From contig NZ_JAPTGC010000002.1 in assembly GCF_026891935.1 (NCBI RefSeq), positions 124,001 through 188,000 on the forward strand: a DNA stretch of 64,000 nucleotides, written 5' to 3'. This document shows, one piece after another, positions 43,582 to 51,113 of this stretch. Each line of letters begins with the position of its first letter. Within the stretch, counting starts at the first letter, position 1. A model generated the notes under the pieces. It had not been told where the DNA came from and made no database searches. It saw nothing but the letters and a program-made list of their open reading frames with translations. Source of the DNA: Methanocorpusculum vombati (GTDB taxonomy: Archaea; Halobacteriota; Methanomicrobia; Methanomicrobiales; Methanocorpusculaceae). The position numbers were made by a program, and so were the translations under genes.

Positions 43582-44222
43582 TGGGCTTCTCCGGCTTCCT
43601 CGTCGAAGTTCTTTAAGGACTTCATGGCGTCAGCAATGCGCTCCACCTCAACAAGCCACTCATCAAAGAGGGTCGGCTCATCGGTATCCTTGACATATTT
43701 TCCGCAGCAGGATGCACCGTTAATAACAGCTGCTCCGATTGAGGATGCAATGTCCAGAGCCTTTTCCGGATCTTTTTCGAAGACCTTGCGGCCTTCCTTC
43801 ACGAGGTTTTTGACCTCTTCACTGGGCGGGTATGCCTCTTCCAGGTACTTCTGTCCGGCTGCAAACAGCACCAGCATGGACACCTGCATAGACCCGACAA
43901 TCTCTGCAACCTCTGACTCCGGCAGTTCCTCCATTACGATCTCCTCAACGCCGCGGAGCTTGGTTCGTGCATCTTCCAGAGAGATTCTGCCGTTCTGATA
44001 CAGGCGGATGATTTTAATTGTTGCAAGCGTGATGTCGTCGGAGAATCCGTCCAGAATACGGTATCCTTCCGGCATCTCTTCACTGTCATCATCACCGGCA
44101 AAATCAGCTTCGGCAAGAGTGTTCAGCCAGTTGTCCCAGCGTTCCTGATTATAGAAGATATAGAACAGCTTTGCCGGTGCCTCCGGTTCAGCCGTTTTTT
44201 TAGAAGATTTCTTTGCAGCCAT
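43578..44222 (-). CDS. DUF2150 family protein, unknown
   Basis: A 214-residue soluble archaeal protein. A Lys/Ala-rich N-terminus is followed by KLFYIFYNQERWDNWLNTLAEADF and an acidic region, then helices with GRISLEDARTKL and SSIGAAVINGASCCGKYVKD. It matches my memory of the euryarchaeal DUF2150 family, for which no function is established. It leads the unit with DUF5814 and cofE, and is divergent from larE across 146 bases. Confidence 0.75.
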   Translation of the reverse strand: MAAKKSSKKTAEPEAPAKLFYIFYNQERWDNWLNTLAEADFAGDDDSEEMPEGYRILDGFSDDITLATIKIIRLYQNGRISLEDARTKLRGVEEIVMEELPESEVAEIVGSMQVSMLVLFAAGQKYLEEAYPPSEEVKNLVKEGRKVFEKDPEKALDIASSIGAAVINGASCCGKYVKDTDEPTLFDEWLVEVERIADAMKSLKNFDEEAGEAQ

Positions 44223-44318
44223 ATCTCACAGTAAATAGTTCTGCCCTGATTCTTATAGATGTTGTGATATTCCTGCACAGGAGAGAGTGCATACATGAAG
44301 ACATTGGTAAAGCCGTCG

Positions 44319-44374
44319 CATATTTATTGATTCAGAGCGAATACTGAGTACTTCAGGATGTTCACAAAGTGAAT
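44319..44374 (+). promoter_or_regulatory. larE-thiI promoter with operator-like palindrome
   Basis: A TATA-like CATATTTATTG at 44319-44329 predicts a start near 44350. The palindrome GTTCACAAAGTGAAT at 44360-44374 overlaps the GTG start codon at 44369 and matches the TTCAC-N3-GTGAA core found upstream of metY and tRNA-Cys. Confidence 0.55.
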
Positions 44375-45157
44375 GAGAATCCTTCGATAATTCCGGCAAA
44401 ACTTGCATCGATTTTGCAAAAACGTGCACCACTGCTGATTGCACTTTCCGGGGGTCAGGACAGTCTTGTCCTTCTTGCAACAGCAAAGGCTCTGGATCTT
44501 CCGGTTGCTGCTGCGACTATTCTGTCGGAGTTTGCGGTTCCGGGAGAGACGGAACGGGCAGATGCGATGTGCAAAAAACTTGGTGTTCCCTGGTATCCGA
44601 TTGAGATCGGTCTGCTTAAGGACGCAGCAATTCGATCAAATCCGGTGGACCGCTGTTATCTCTGTAAGCAGCAGATTATGCGCCCGCTTCTGAAGCTGGC
44701 GGATGAGCTGGGGAGCAGTGTCTGCGACGGTACGCATGCTGATGACTCCCCGAAAGAAAGACCCGGCTATGCAGTTCTGCAGCAGCTTGGTATCTGCAGT
44801 CCGTTTGCCGAGGCAGGTCTTGGGAAAGCAGATATCCTTTCCCTTGCCGACACGCTGGAGATCCCCCGGATTCCTCCGTCATCCTGTCTTGCAACCCGGC
44901 TGCCGTTCGGCGTGACCATTACCACGGAACGTCTGAGCCTGATTGCCGCTGCAGAAACACTGCTGCGGGATCAGGGAATTTCCGGGACCCTCCGGGTACG
45001 GCTGATCGCAGATGAAGCGGTTGTGGAGGTGGAGGCATGGGAGATGCAGAAAGCGCTCTCCCTCCTTGATCGGTTGGAAGGTCTTGGATTTTCCCATGTA
45101 CGGGTTGCCGGCTATGCGGCAGGAGGTGTGGAGCGATGGAGACAGACACAGCAGTAA
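44369..45157 (+). CDS. larE: LarE-like ATP-dependent sulfur transferase
   Basis: A 262-residue PP-loop enzyme. The ATP-binding motif is LIALSGGQDSLVLL (SGGxDS) near residue 27. Cysteines C96 and C99 (VDRCYLCKQQ) and C173 (PPSSCLATR) match the three-cysteine LarE type that holds an iron-sulfur cluster, rather than the type that sacrifices a single cysteine. LarE relatives move sulfur into the nickel-pincer cofactor or other acceptors. Here it is coupled to thiI, with no lar genes nearby, so its acceptor may differ. Start codon is GTG at 44369, overlapped by an operator-like palindrome. Confidence 0.85.
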   Translation: MNENPSIIPAKLASILQKRAPLLIALSGGQDSLVLLATAKALDLPVAAATILSEFAVPGETERADAMCKKLGVPWYPIEIGLLKDAAIRSNPVDRCYLCKQQIMRPLLKLADELGSSVCDGTHADDSPKERPGYAVLQQLGICSPFAEAGLGKADILSLADTLEIPRIPPSSCLATRLPFGVTITTERLSLIAAAETLLRDQGISGTLRVRLIADEAVVEVEAWEMQKALSLLDRLEGLGFSHVRVAGYAAGGVERWRQTQQ

Positions 45158-46329
45158 TGGTGAGAATCGGCGAGCTCTGGCTGAAGAGCGAGCAGGTAAA
45201 GAAACAGTTCATGGCATCGCTGATGCACAATATCCGTGCGGCGCTTGATGCAGAGAGTATTGAGTACAAGACCGAAGAGTACCGGGGCAGGGTCCTGATC
45301 TACGGTGATGCGGAACGGATTGCATCGGTTGTCTCACGGGTATTCGGGATTGTAGATGTGAGCATCTGTACAACCTGCGGAAACTCTCCCGAGGATATTG
45401 CTGCGGCGGCGATATCCGTTGCCGAAGGAAAACTGCATCCCGGAATGCGGTTTGCGGTACGGGCACGCCGTCAGCATGTTGGCGGGTTCACCAGTCAGGA
45501 ACTTGCGCGTATTGTTGCGGATGCCGTGTGGGAGAAGGTTCCGGATTTTGTGGTGGATCTGGATAATCCTGAGTACGAGATCTTTGTGGAAGCACGCGAG
45601 TACGGGGGTATCGTCTACGACAGCCGCATTCCGGGGCAGGGAGGGCTGCCGCTCGGAACAGCAGGAAAAGCAATGGTTCTTCTTTCGGCGGGAATCGATT
45701 CTCCGGTTGCAGCCTGGCTGATGATGCGGCGCGGTGTTGTCGTCTCCGGTGTCTTTATGGACGGCGGCAGATGGGCGGGACCTGCAACAAAAGATCTTGC
45801 ACTTGACAATGCACGGATTCTGTCCACCTGGTCTCCGGGCCGAAATTTTGCGGTATGGGTTGTGGACATGGAGCCGTTTTTTGCGGCGATGATTGCGTCC
45901 TGTGACCGGCATTATACGTGCATCTTCTGCAAGCGGTTTATGATGCGGGTTGCGGATGCACTTGCATCCCGGGGAAGGTTTGATGCACTTGTTTCCGGAG
46001 AGAATCTTGGACAGGTTGCGTCACAGACAATCCAGAATATGCGCGTGATCACCGCATCGGTGGAGACACCGATCCTCCGGCCGATCCTTACATATGATAA
46101 AGAGGAAACAGTTGCAATTGCCAGAAAAATCGGGACATTTCATGAAAATCCGGGAGATACCGGGTGCCTTGCAGTTCCCAGGAAACCTGCCACCCGTTCC
46201 ACGGTCGAACTGATCGAAAAAGAGGAAGGGAGTCTGGATCTTGCAGAACTGATTGAAAATGCCTGTGCATCAGCCGAGTTATGGATTGCACGAAACGGCA
46301 CTATTTCCAGAAAAGCGCTTGAAACCTGA
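45136..46329 (+). CDS. thiI: tRNA 4-thiouridine sulfurtransferase ThiI
   Basis: Activates U8 of tRNA with ATP and installs sulfur. The 397-residue protein has an N-terminal ferredoxin-like and THUMP region (about 1-165), the PP-loop LLSAGIDSPVAAWLM near residue 178, and a CxxC in HYTCIFCKRF that stands in for the rhodanese domain missing in methanogen ThiI. The start at 45136 is set by an excellent AGGAGGTG at 45121-45128; this makes it overlap larE by 22 bases. A second ATG at 45157 overlaps the larE stop but lacks that site. Confidence 0.93.
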   Translation: METDTAVMVRIGELWLKSEQVKKQFMASLMHNIRAALDAESIEYKTEEYRGRVLIYGDAERIASVVSRVFGIVDVSICTTCGNSPEDIAAAAISVAEGKLHPGMRFAVRARRQHVGGFTSQELARIVADAVWEKVPDFVVDLDNPEYEIFVEAREYGGIVYDSRIPGQGGLPLGTAGKAMVLLSAGIDSPVAAWLMMRRGVVVSGVFMDGGRWAGPATKDLALDNARILSTWSPGRNFAVWVVDMEPFFAAMIASCDRHYTCIFCKRFMMRVADALASRGRFDALVSGENLGQVASQTIQNMRVITASVETPILRPILTYDKEETVAIARKIGTFHENPGDTGCLAVPRKPATRSTVELIEKEEGSLDLAELIENACASAELWIARNGTISRKALET

Positions 46330-46836
46330 TGGTTTATCCCATTTTACCAGGGAAAAATCCTCCCGCGAATTTTTGTCATAACTAAAATCTTTATATTGGG
46401 TTATGTCCAAATAAAGTATCACGGGTATCTACCCCAGGTACTGTTCGTCTATGACGAAGCCAGTGTCACATCAACCTATTCGTCAGAGCTGGGGAGTTCT
46501 GTTGGCGTAGGCGGATTCTGGTGATAACTCTGGCAGCTTCCGGAAGTTTTCTGGAGCTGTCAAAGAGTACCGTTTCGGCACAATCAGCTCCCCTGAAAGA
46601 ATCTGTGTCCCCAAGATAGGAGGATTGTTTCCTTTTGGTACTGGCCGCGATTTGCAGATATGCTGCAAACAGATACGCCATTCCCACGAGAAACCAATCA
46701 AACTATTTTTTGTGAAAAACTGTTTTTCTGCGATTCTCTGTTTTGTAGAATGTATTTTTTGTCCCGTCAGGGAACCGACGCGAAGTCGGTGCATAGAGTG
46801 AAAACAGTACTCAAAAAACGTCAGGAAAATATGGAT
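46330..46836. other. Gene-free region with hairpins between thiI and ribosomal operon
   Basis: No convincing coding sequence. A TATA-like CTTTATATTGG lies near 46390 on the plus strand. Perfect short hairpins follow: TTCGTC-TAT-GACGAA (46444-46458), the palindrome CTTCCGGAAG near 46536, and a tandem pair TCCC-GTCA-GGGA and ACCGAC-GCGAA-GTCGGT (46762-46790). This could be a non-coding RNA or decayed insertion; I cannot assign a family. Confidence 0.35.
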
Positions 46837-46866
46837 TATGCCGCGGCAGTAACCTGCTGCGGCATA
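46837..46866 (-). terminator. Hairpin terminator of the L11-L1-P0-P1 operon
   Basis: A 13-bp stem with one G-U pair and a TAAC loop (TATGCCGCGGCAG / CTGCTGCGGCATA) lies 38 bases after the rpl12 stop. On the minus strand it is followed by ATCCATATTTTCC. Confidence 0.7.
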
Positions 46867-46903
46867 TTTCGATGTAACTCTTGTATGAGAACGGAATCGA
46901 AAT

Positions 46904-47215
46904 TTATCCGAAGAGTGCGCCAAGGCCTGCCATGGCGTCCTCTTCTTCCTCTTCCTTGTTCTCTTCCGGTGCTGCTGCCTCTTCTGCTGCTGCGGCTGCC
47001 GGTGCTGCTGCACCTGCTGCTGCAACTGCAACCGGTGCTGCTGCTGCCTTGGAGATTGCTTCCTCGATGTCGACACCGTCAAGTGCGGCAACAAGTGCCT
47101 TTACACGGGAGTCGTCAACTGCGATACCTGCGGCAGAGAGAACTGCCTTAACCGATTCTTCATCCACAGTCTTGCCTGCGGAGTGAACTAACAGAGCTGC
47201 GTAAATGTACTCCAT
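46904..47215 (-). CDS. rpl12: 50S ribosomal protein L12 (P1 stalk protein)
   Basis: A 103-residue acidic stalk protein that dimerises on P0 and recruits translation factors. The N-terminal helical domain [15 protein letters not shown] and the second half of Ala-rich hinge followed by [16 protein letters not shown], the conserved factor-binding tail, are both present. It ends the rpl11-rpl1-rpl10-rpl12 set; a strong hairpin follows. Confidence 0.96.
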   Translation of the reverse strand: MEYIYAALLVHSAGKTVDEESVKAVLSAAGIAVDDSRVKALVAALDGVDIEEAISKAAAAPVAVAAAGAAAPAAAAAEEAAAPEENKEEEEEDAMAGLGALFG

Positions 47216-47242
47216 TTTATCTTCACCTATTTTGTATGATAA

Positions 47243-48088
47243 TTATGCCTTCAGGGCGTTTGCTTGTCTGTATGCCTTGCTGATGATCATCTCGATGACA
47301 CCCTTCTCGTAGATCGGGGCTTCCACACCAAGGTTGCGTGCCTCACGGACAGCCTTTGCAATCTGAGCCTCAGTAACAAACGGACATGAGGTCGGAACTG
47401 CTGCGTTGACTGCGAGGTTGAACACCTGCTGTGCTGCAAGAGTGATCTTTGCCTTGTATGCCTCTTCGTCAATTCCAAGAACATCCGGCAGATAAATCTC
47501 GCCTTCGTATACGACGGCAAGAAGTGATAAACCGACGGGCATCGGCTTGATATCAAGCTTAGCCAGAACATCGGCCTGTTTTTTGTTGATAGCCTGACCA
47601 GCTTTCACAACGGTCTTGGTCTCTTTAATTTTGACCTTGCCGCCGTCAATAGCTGCCGGGATACCTGCCTGCTGGAGTTCTCCGACGATCGGTCCGGGCT
47701 TGAAAGAAGTTGGTCCTGCGGGGACAACGATATCCTCAGGAGCGACTTCGCCTGCTTTTGCGGAACGCTTTGTCTTTGTCTGTTCAAGAGACTTGAACAG
47801 CTTGAACGGGTTTCCGTCGGCGAAGATCAGTGCAGAGTGCTCACTTACGTGACCATTGAGGTCAATGAAGTGACCGCCAAGCTCATTGAACGCATGCTCA
47901 ACGAGCGTGTTTCTTGCAACCTTCACAACTGCATTGCCGTGCAGGTTCCTGCGGATCTGCTGGAACTGTCTTGCGGGAATACCGTAGACGTCCACCAGGC
48001 CGATAAGCTCATGCTTGCCGGCGTTCTCCACAATCGATTCAACTTCTTCGCGTTTCCACGCGGGAAGGTGGTGGGTATAAATTGCCAT
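47243..48088 (-). CDS. rpl10: 50S ribosomal protein L10 (P0 stalk protein)
   Basis: A 281-residue stalk base protein that binds 23S rRNA through its N-terminal domain and P1 dimers through C-terminal helices. The start MAIYTHHLPAWKREEVESIVE and the internal PAGPTSFKPGPIVGELQQAGIPA are typical archaeal P0. It is about 55 residues shorter than most archaeal P0: the chain stops after two spine-like helices (EAQIAKAVREARNLGVEA, IEMIISKAYRQANALKA) and lacks the acidic GLGALFG-type tail. The stop is clean, without signs of a frameshift. It is two bases after rpl1. Confidence 0.95.
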   Translation of the reverse strand: MAIYTHHLPAWKREEVESIVENAGKHELIGLVDVYGIPARQFQQIRRNLHGNAVVKVARNTLVEHAFNELGGHFIDLNGHVSEHSALIFADGNPFKLFKSLEQTKTKRSAKAGEVAPEDIVVPAGPTSFKPGPIVGELQQAGIPAAIDGGKVKIKETKTVVKAGQAINKKQADVLAKLDIKPMPVGLSLLAVVYEGEIYLPDVLGIDEEAYKAKITLAAQQVFNLAVNAAVPTSCPFVTEAQIAKAVREARNLGVEAPIYEKGVIEMIISKAYRQANALKA

Positions 48089-48090
48089 GT

Positions 48091-48732
48091 TTACATCACC
48101 TTCACAGCGGGACCCATCGTAGTCTTGACGTAGACGGAACGAACATTCAGTTCGCCGTTTTCGAGTCTTCCCAGTACTCTCTTTAAGACCGCATCGACGT
48201 TCTCGGCTACCGCATCCGCACTCATGGCGGTGTTTCCGATCTTCACAGACATGTTCAGTCTGTCCTTGGACCGGATCTTGACGGAGTTCCGAAGACGCTC
48301 AACGATCGGAGTAATGTCCTGACCCATCGGAATCGGCTGCGGCATTTTGCCGCGGGGACCGAGTCTCTGACCGAGCCAGCGACCAACAAGTGGCATGACC
48401 GCAGTCTCTGCAAGGAAGTAGTCGTACTGACCTGCGAGTTTACGTGCCTCGCGCGGGGCACCACCCAGGCGCTCAATCTCTTCAGGGCCGATAATGATAT
48501 CGACACCTGCGTTGCGAGCCTGGGACACAATGTCTCCCTTACCCAAGACAGCGATCTTTTTGACGCCTATTGCCTGTGGCAGAAGAATCGTCTCATCAAT
48601 ACGGTTTTTGGGCTGCGCCATGTCCACATGCTTGAGATTGATAGTAATATCAATACTCTCCTGGAACTTCCTCTTGGGCGCCTGCTCCATTGCTGCCGTA
48701 ACAGCGCTGATAATTTGGGTCTTGTCAACCAT
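48091..48732 (-). CDS. rpl1: 50S ribosomal protein L1
   Basis: A 213-residue rRNA-binding protein of the L1 stalk and, in methanogens, often a translational repressor of its own operon. Conserved stretches: MVDKTQIISAVTAAMEQAPKRKFQES, VAVMPLVGRWLGQRLGPRGKMPQPIP and NVRSVYVKTTMGPAVKVM. The start has a TGGAGG ribosome binding site 8-13 bases ahead. A 120-base spacer separates it from rpl11. Confidence 0.96.
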   Translation of the reverse strand: MVDKTQIISAVTAAMEQAPKRKFQESIDITINLKHVDMAQPKNRIDETILLPQAIGVKKIAVLGKGDIVSQARNAGVDIIIGPEEIERLGGAPREARKLAGQYDYFLAETAVMPLVGRWLGQRLGPRGKMPQPIPMGQDITPIVERLRNSVKIRSKDRLNMSVKIGNTAMSADAVAENVDAVLKRVLGRLENGELNVRSVYVKTTMGPAVKVM

Positions 48733-48852
48733 TTGATGAAGCCTCCATAGTTCTCGACCGGTTTTTATCCGATCTCCTATGGTTGTTCTCTACAACTGTA
48801 CATTTTTCGCGGGGTATCTCACCCGCTACCCGTTTGAAGCTGGACACACGCT
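48733..48852 (-). promoter_or_regulatory. Spacer between rpl11 and rpl1 with two hairpins
   Basis: Two short perfect hairpins lie here: GCGGG/CCCGC (48809-48826, loop of eight) and GTTGT/ACAAC (48782-48796). In other methanogens L1 binds its own message to repress translation, so this leader is a plausible place for such control, though I do not see a clear L1 rRNA-mimic motif. Confidence 0.3.
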
Positions 48853-49326
48853 TTATGCAAGCTGTGCGTCGTACTCGCCTGCATTGACTGCGGCAATTGC
48901 GGCTTTCGCCGTCTTGCCGTCGATGGTCACACCAACGGAAACGCAGGTGCCCATGACTTCCTTGACCGAGTTTTTCAGGTCATAGGAAAGCATGCTCTCC
49001 ATCTTCATCTTTGCAATGCGAATGACAGCTTCAAGCGGCAGATTACCAACTGCCTGAGTGTTCGGAGTGCCGGAGCCCTTCTCGATTCCCGCTTCCTTCA
49101 TAACAAGTGCGGTTGTCGGAGGGATACCGACCGTTAACGTGACGTTCTTTTTGTCATCGACTGTAACCGTTACCGGAACAGACATGCCGTTGAACTCAGC
49201 AGTCTTCTTGTTGATATCATCAACGACTGCTTTCACGTTGATCCCAAGGGGACCCAGTGCCGGACCAAGTGGTGGTCCTGCAGTTGCTCTACCGCCAGGT
49301 ACCAGTACCTCGACAGTTTCTGCCAT
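48853..49326 (-). CDS. rpl11: 50S ribosomal protein L11
   Basis: A 157-residue protein of the GTPase-associated centre. The N-terminal GGRATAGPPLGPALGPLGIN proline-glycine motif and the C-terminal rRNA-binding part with VEGIEKGSGTPNT-like sequence (here GIEKGSGTPNTQAVGNLPLEAV) and VKEVMGTCVSVGVTIDG are present. It heads the ribosomal set; 106 bases separate it from the EamA gene, enough for a separate promoter. Confidence 0.97.
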   Translation of the reverse strand: MAETVEVLVPGGRATAGPPLGPALGPLGINVKAVVDDINKKTAEFNGMSVPVTVTVDDKKNVTLTVGIPPTTALVMKEAGIEKGSGTPNTQAVGNLPLEAVIRIAKMKMESMLSYDLKNSVKEVMGTCVSVGVTIDGKTAKAAIAAVNAGEYDAQLA

Positions 49327-49432
49327 TGTATCACCGTATGTCAGTGCAGATCCAAAGATCCGCCTAACATTGGTTTAATAGGGTCGACGTATGAGAACAT
49401 AAAGGTAATGGGTTGCAGGCATTGTATCGTTC

Positions 49433-50356
49433 TCACGGGTTGTCCGCAGAACGTAAAGCCGGGAGATGCGGGTATGCGATCCCCGCAAAGATGCACAGGA
49501 CTCCGAGCCACTGAACCCAGGAGACAGCTTCGTGTAGTACGATGACCGAAGTGATGATAGCCACCGGCAGTTCCGAGGAGCTAAGGATCGTTGCAGCACC
49601 GGTGGAGATCTTTGGTGTACCGACTGCATAAAGTAAAACAGGAAGGCATGCCCCGAACAGACCAAGTGCTGCGCCATAGATCCAGATGCCGGAGATCACG
49701 GTGCCGTTCGTGAAGAATTCGGGTGAAAGCACGCACAGAAGTACAAACAGCGCGCAGGTGACAATCCAGAAACTCCGGTGTACCGGATGCATCCGGGGCT
49801 CGATGCGACCGCTCAGAAAAATGAACACGGCATAACAGAACGCGCACAGGAGACCCGCGCAGACCCCGATCACGGTCAGGGTAATTTCCGTCCCGAGAAC
49901 CCCGCCGGCAAGCAGTGTCCCGGCGAGAAGAATTACCGCTGCGGTTACAGATGTACGCGAGGGAAGTCTGCGCTCGGCAATGCTTTCCAGAATGATGCCA
50001 ATCCAGGTGAACTGGAACAGGAGCACCACTGCAACCGATGCCAGTGTTGTCTCAAGCGAGAGGTAGTAGAAGAGACATACCGAACAGGTAACCGCACCGG
50101 TGATCAGCAGAACCGCAGCACGGCGCAGGAGCGGAGTGCGGGGTTGTGAAGGAGGAACTGCCTTTTTTCGCCGCAGGATCGTAAGTATCAAAAGAAAGAC
50201 GCCAAGAAACATCCAGCCGGAGAAGTACTGGCTGATAACCACGTCGGCAAAGGTGTACCCCTGGGCGTAGGCAAGTTTTACAATCGTTGAAAGAATCCCG
50301 TAACAGCACCCGCCGGCAAGAACCAGCAGAGGATACACTACAACCCTGATATCCAT
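49433..50356 (-). CDS. EamA/DMT family transporter
   Basis: A 307-residue membrane protein with ten hydrophobic segments in two EamA repeats, typical of drug/metabolite exporters. The first repeat contains VVISQYFSGWMFLGVFLLILTIL and LETTLASVAVVLLFQFTW; the second ends SSSELPVAIITSVIVLHEAVSWVQWLG. Substrate unknown. It lies between spt5 (24 bases upstream) and rpl11, where most archaea have no gene; seven T directly precede its ATG. Confidence 0.85.
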   Translation of the reverse strand: MDIRVVVYPLLVLAGGCCYGILSTIVKLAYAQGYTFADVVISQYFSGWMFLGVFLLILTILRRKKAVPPSQPRTPLLRRAAVLLITGAVTCSVCLFYYLSLETTLASVAVVLLFQFTWIGIILESIAERRLPSRTSVTAAVILLAGTLLAGGVLGTEITLTVIGVCAGLLCAFCYAVFIFLSGRIEPRMHPVHRSFWIVTCALFVLLCVLSPEFFTNGTVISGIWIYGAALGLFGACLPVLLYAVGTPKISTGAATILSSSELPVAIITSVIVLHEAVSWVQWLGVLCIFAGIAYPHLPALRSADNP

Positions 50357-50380
50357 AAAAAAAGAAAGGGAGATGAGAAA

Positions 50381-50857
50381 TTACTCGTGGTTGCGATCGA
50401 TCACACGCACATTGTCGCCGCGCACGGTGATCGGAATCGGTACGATGGATTCGTACAGCTCCACCGTGATCTCTTCTTTGGTGTGGTCCACGCGCTTGAC
50501 CACTGCCTTTTCACCCTTGAAGGGCCCTGCGATCAGCTCAACAATTGTACCCTCTTCAATACCCGACACCGCCGGTTTGGGCACAAGGAAGTGCTTGATC
50601 TCCTCCATTGACGTCTCGTTTTTGAGAACAATCCGCGCATGCGCAATTGTCTCCACAAGCTCCTCAATTCTTGCATGCTCTTCCGGACTTTCCACAAAGA
50701 CATAGCCCTTAATATCCTCCGGAACCACTACAGCCGTCACGACGACGTCCGTCATGTTATTCTCAATCGCCTCGCGGATATTATCTGCAACCGTCCGCTC
50801 GTGCTTGGACGTTGTCTTAATTATGTAGTAGTGGTTGCCAAACTCTGAATCAGTCAT
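50381..50857 (-). CDS. spt5: Transcription elongation factor Spt5 (NusG homologue)
   Basis: A 158-residue factor that binds RNA polymerase with Spt4 and aids processivity. It has an NGN domain (HYYIIKTTSKHERTVADNI to about 85) and a KOW domain (about 95-150, with GTIVELIAGPFKGEKAVVKRVD). The start at 50857 is chosen because it begins at the conserved NGN strand; longer readings run into secE. Four bases separate it from secE in the classic secE-spt5 pair. Confidence 0.95.
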   Translation of the reverse strand: MTDSEFGNHYYIIKTTSKHERTVADNIREAIENNMTDVVVTAVVVPEDIKGYVFVESPEEHARIEELVETIAHARIVLKNETSMEEIKHFLVPKPAVSGIEEGTIVELIAGPFKGEKAVVKRVDHTKEEITVELYESIVPIPITVRGDNVRVIDRNHE

Positions 50858-50861
50858 GGTT

Positions 50862-51113
50862 TCACGGGAGCAGGTAGTGGAAGACCAGATAAATGATGAA
50901 ACCGAGAACCCCGATAACCGCGATACCAGCTGCTGCAACGGCGGAGATCTTGAAGAACTCATCCTTCGTTGGTCTGCGTGCAAGTTTTAATACACGCAGG
51001 TATTTGCGGAAGAACTCGGAGATACTCTGCTTCGAAACCTCCGGCATCTTTACGTTTACAGCAGAGGATGCTGCCTTCTTTTCAGTATTTTTTTCGTCTG
51101 CCAATATATTCAC
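50862..51113 (-). CDS. secE: Protein translocase subunit SecE (Sec61 gamma)
   Basis: An 83-residue single-spanning membrane protein. After a polar N-terminus comes the conserved amphipathic helix [28 protein letters not shown], then one transmembrane helix (about 60-80). Together with SecY it forms the translocon. Its ATG overlaps the ftsZ stop by four bases and spt5 follows closely, the usual archaeal arrangement. Confidence 0.94.
   Translation of the reverse strand: MNILADEKNTEKKAASSAVNVKMPEVSKQSISEFFRKYLRVLKLARRPTKDEFFKISAVAAAGIAVIGVLGFIIYLVFHYLLP

Noticed and set aside
46466-47094. Minus-strand open frames between thiI and rpl12
   Set aside because: They run out of the Gln/Arg-rich shadow of rpl12 and have no family signature or ribosome binding site.
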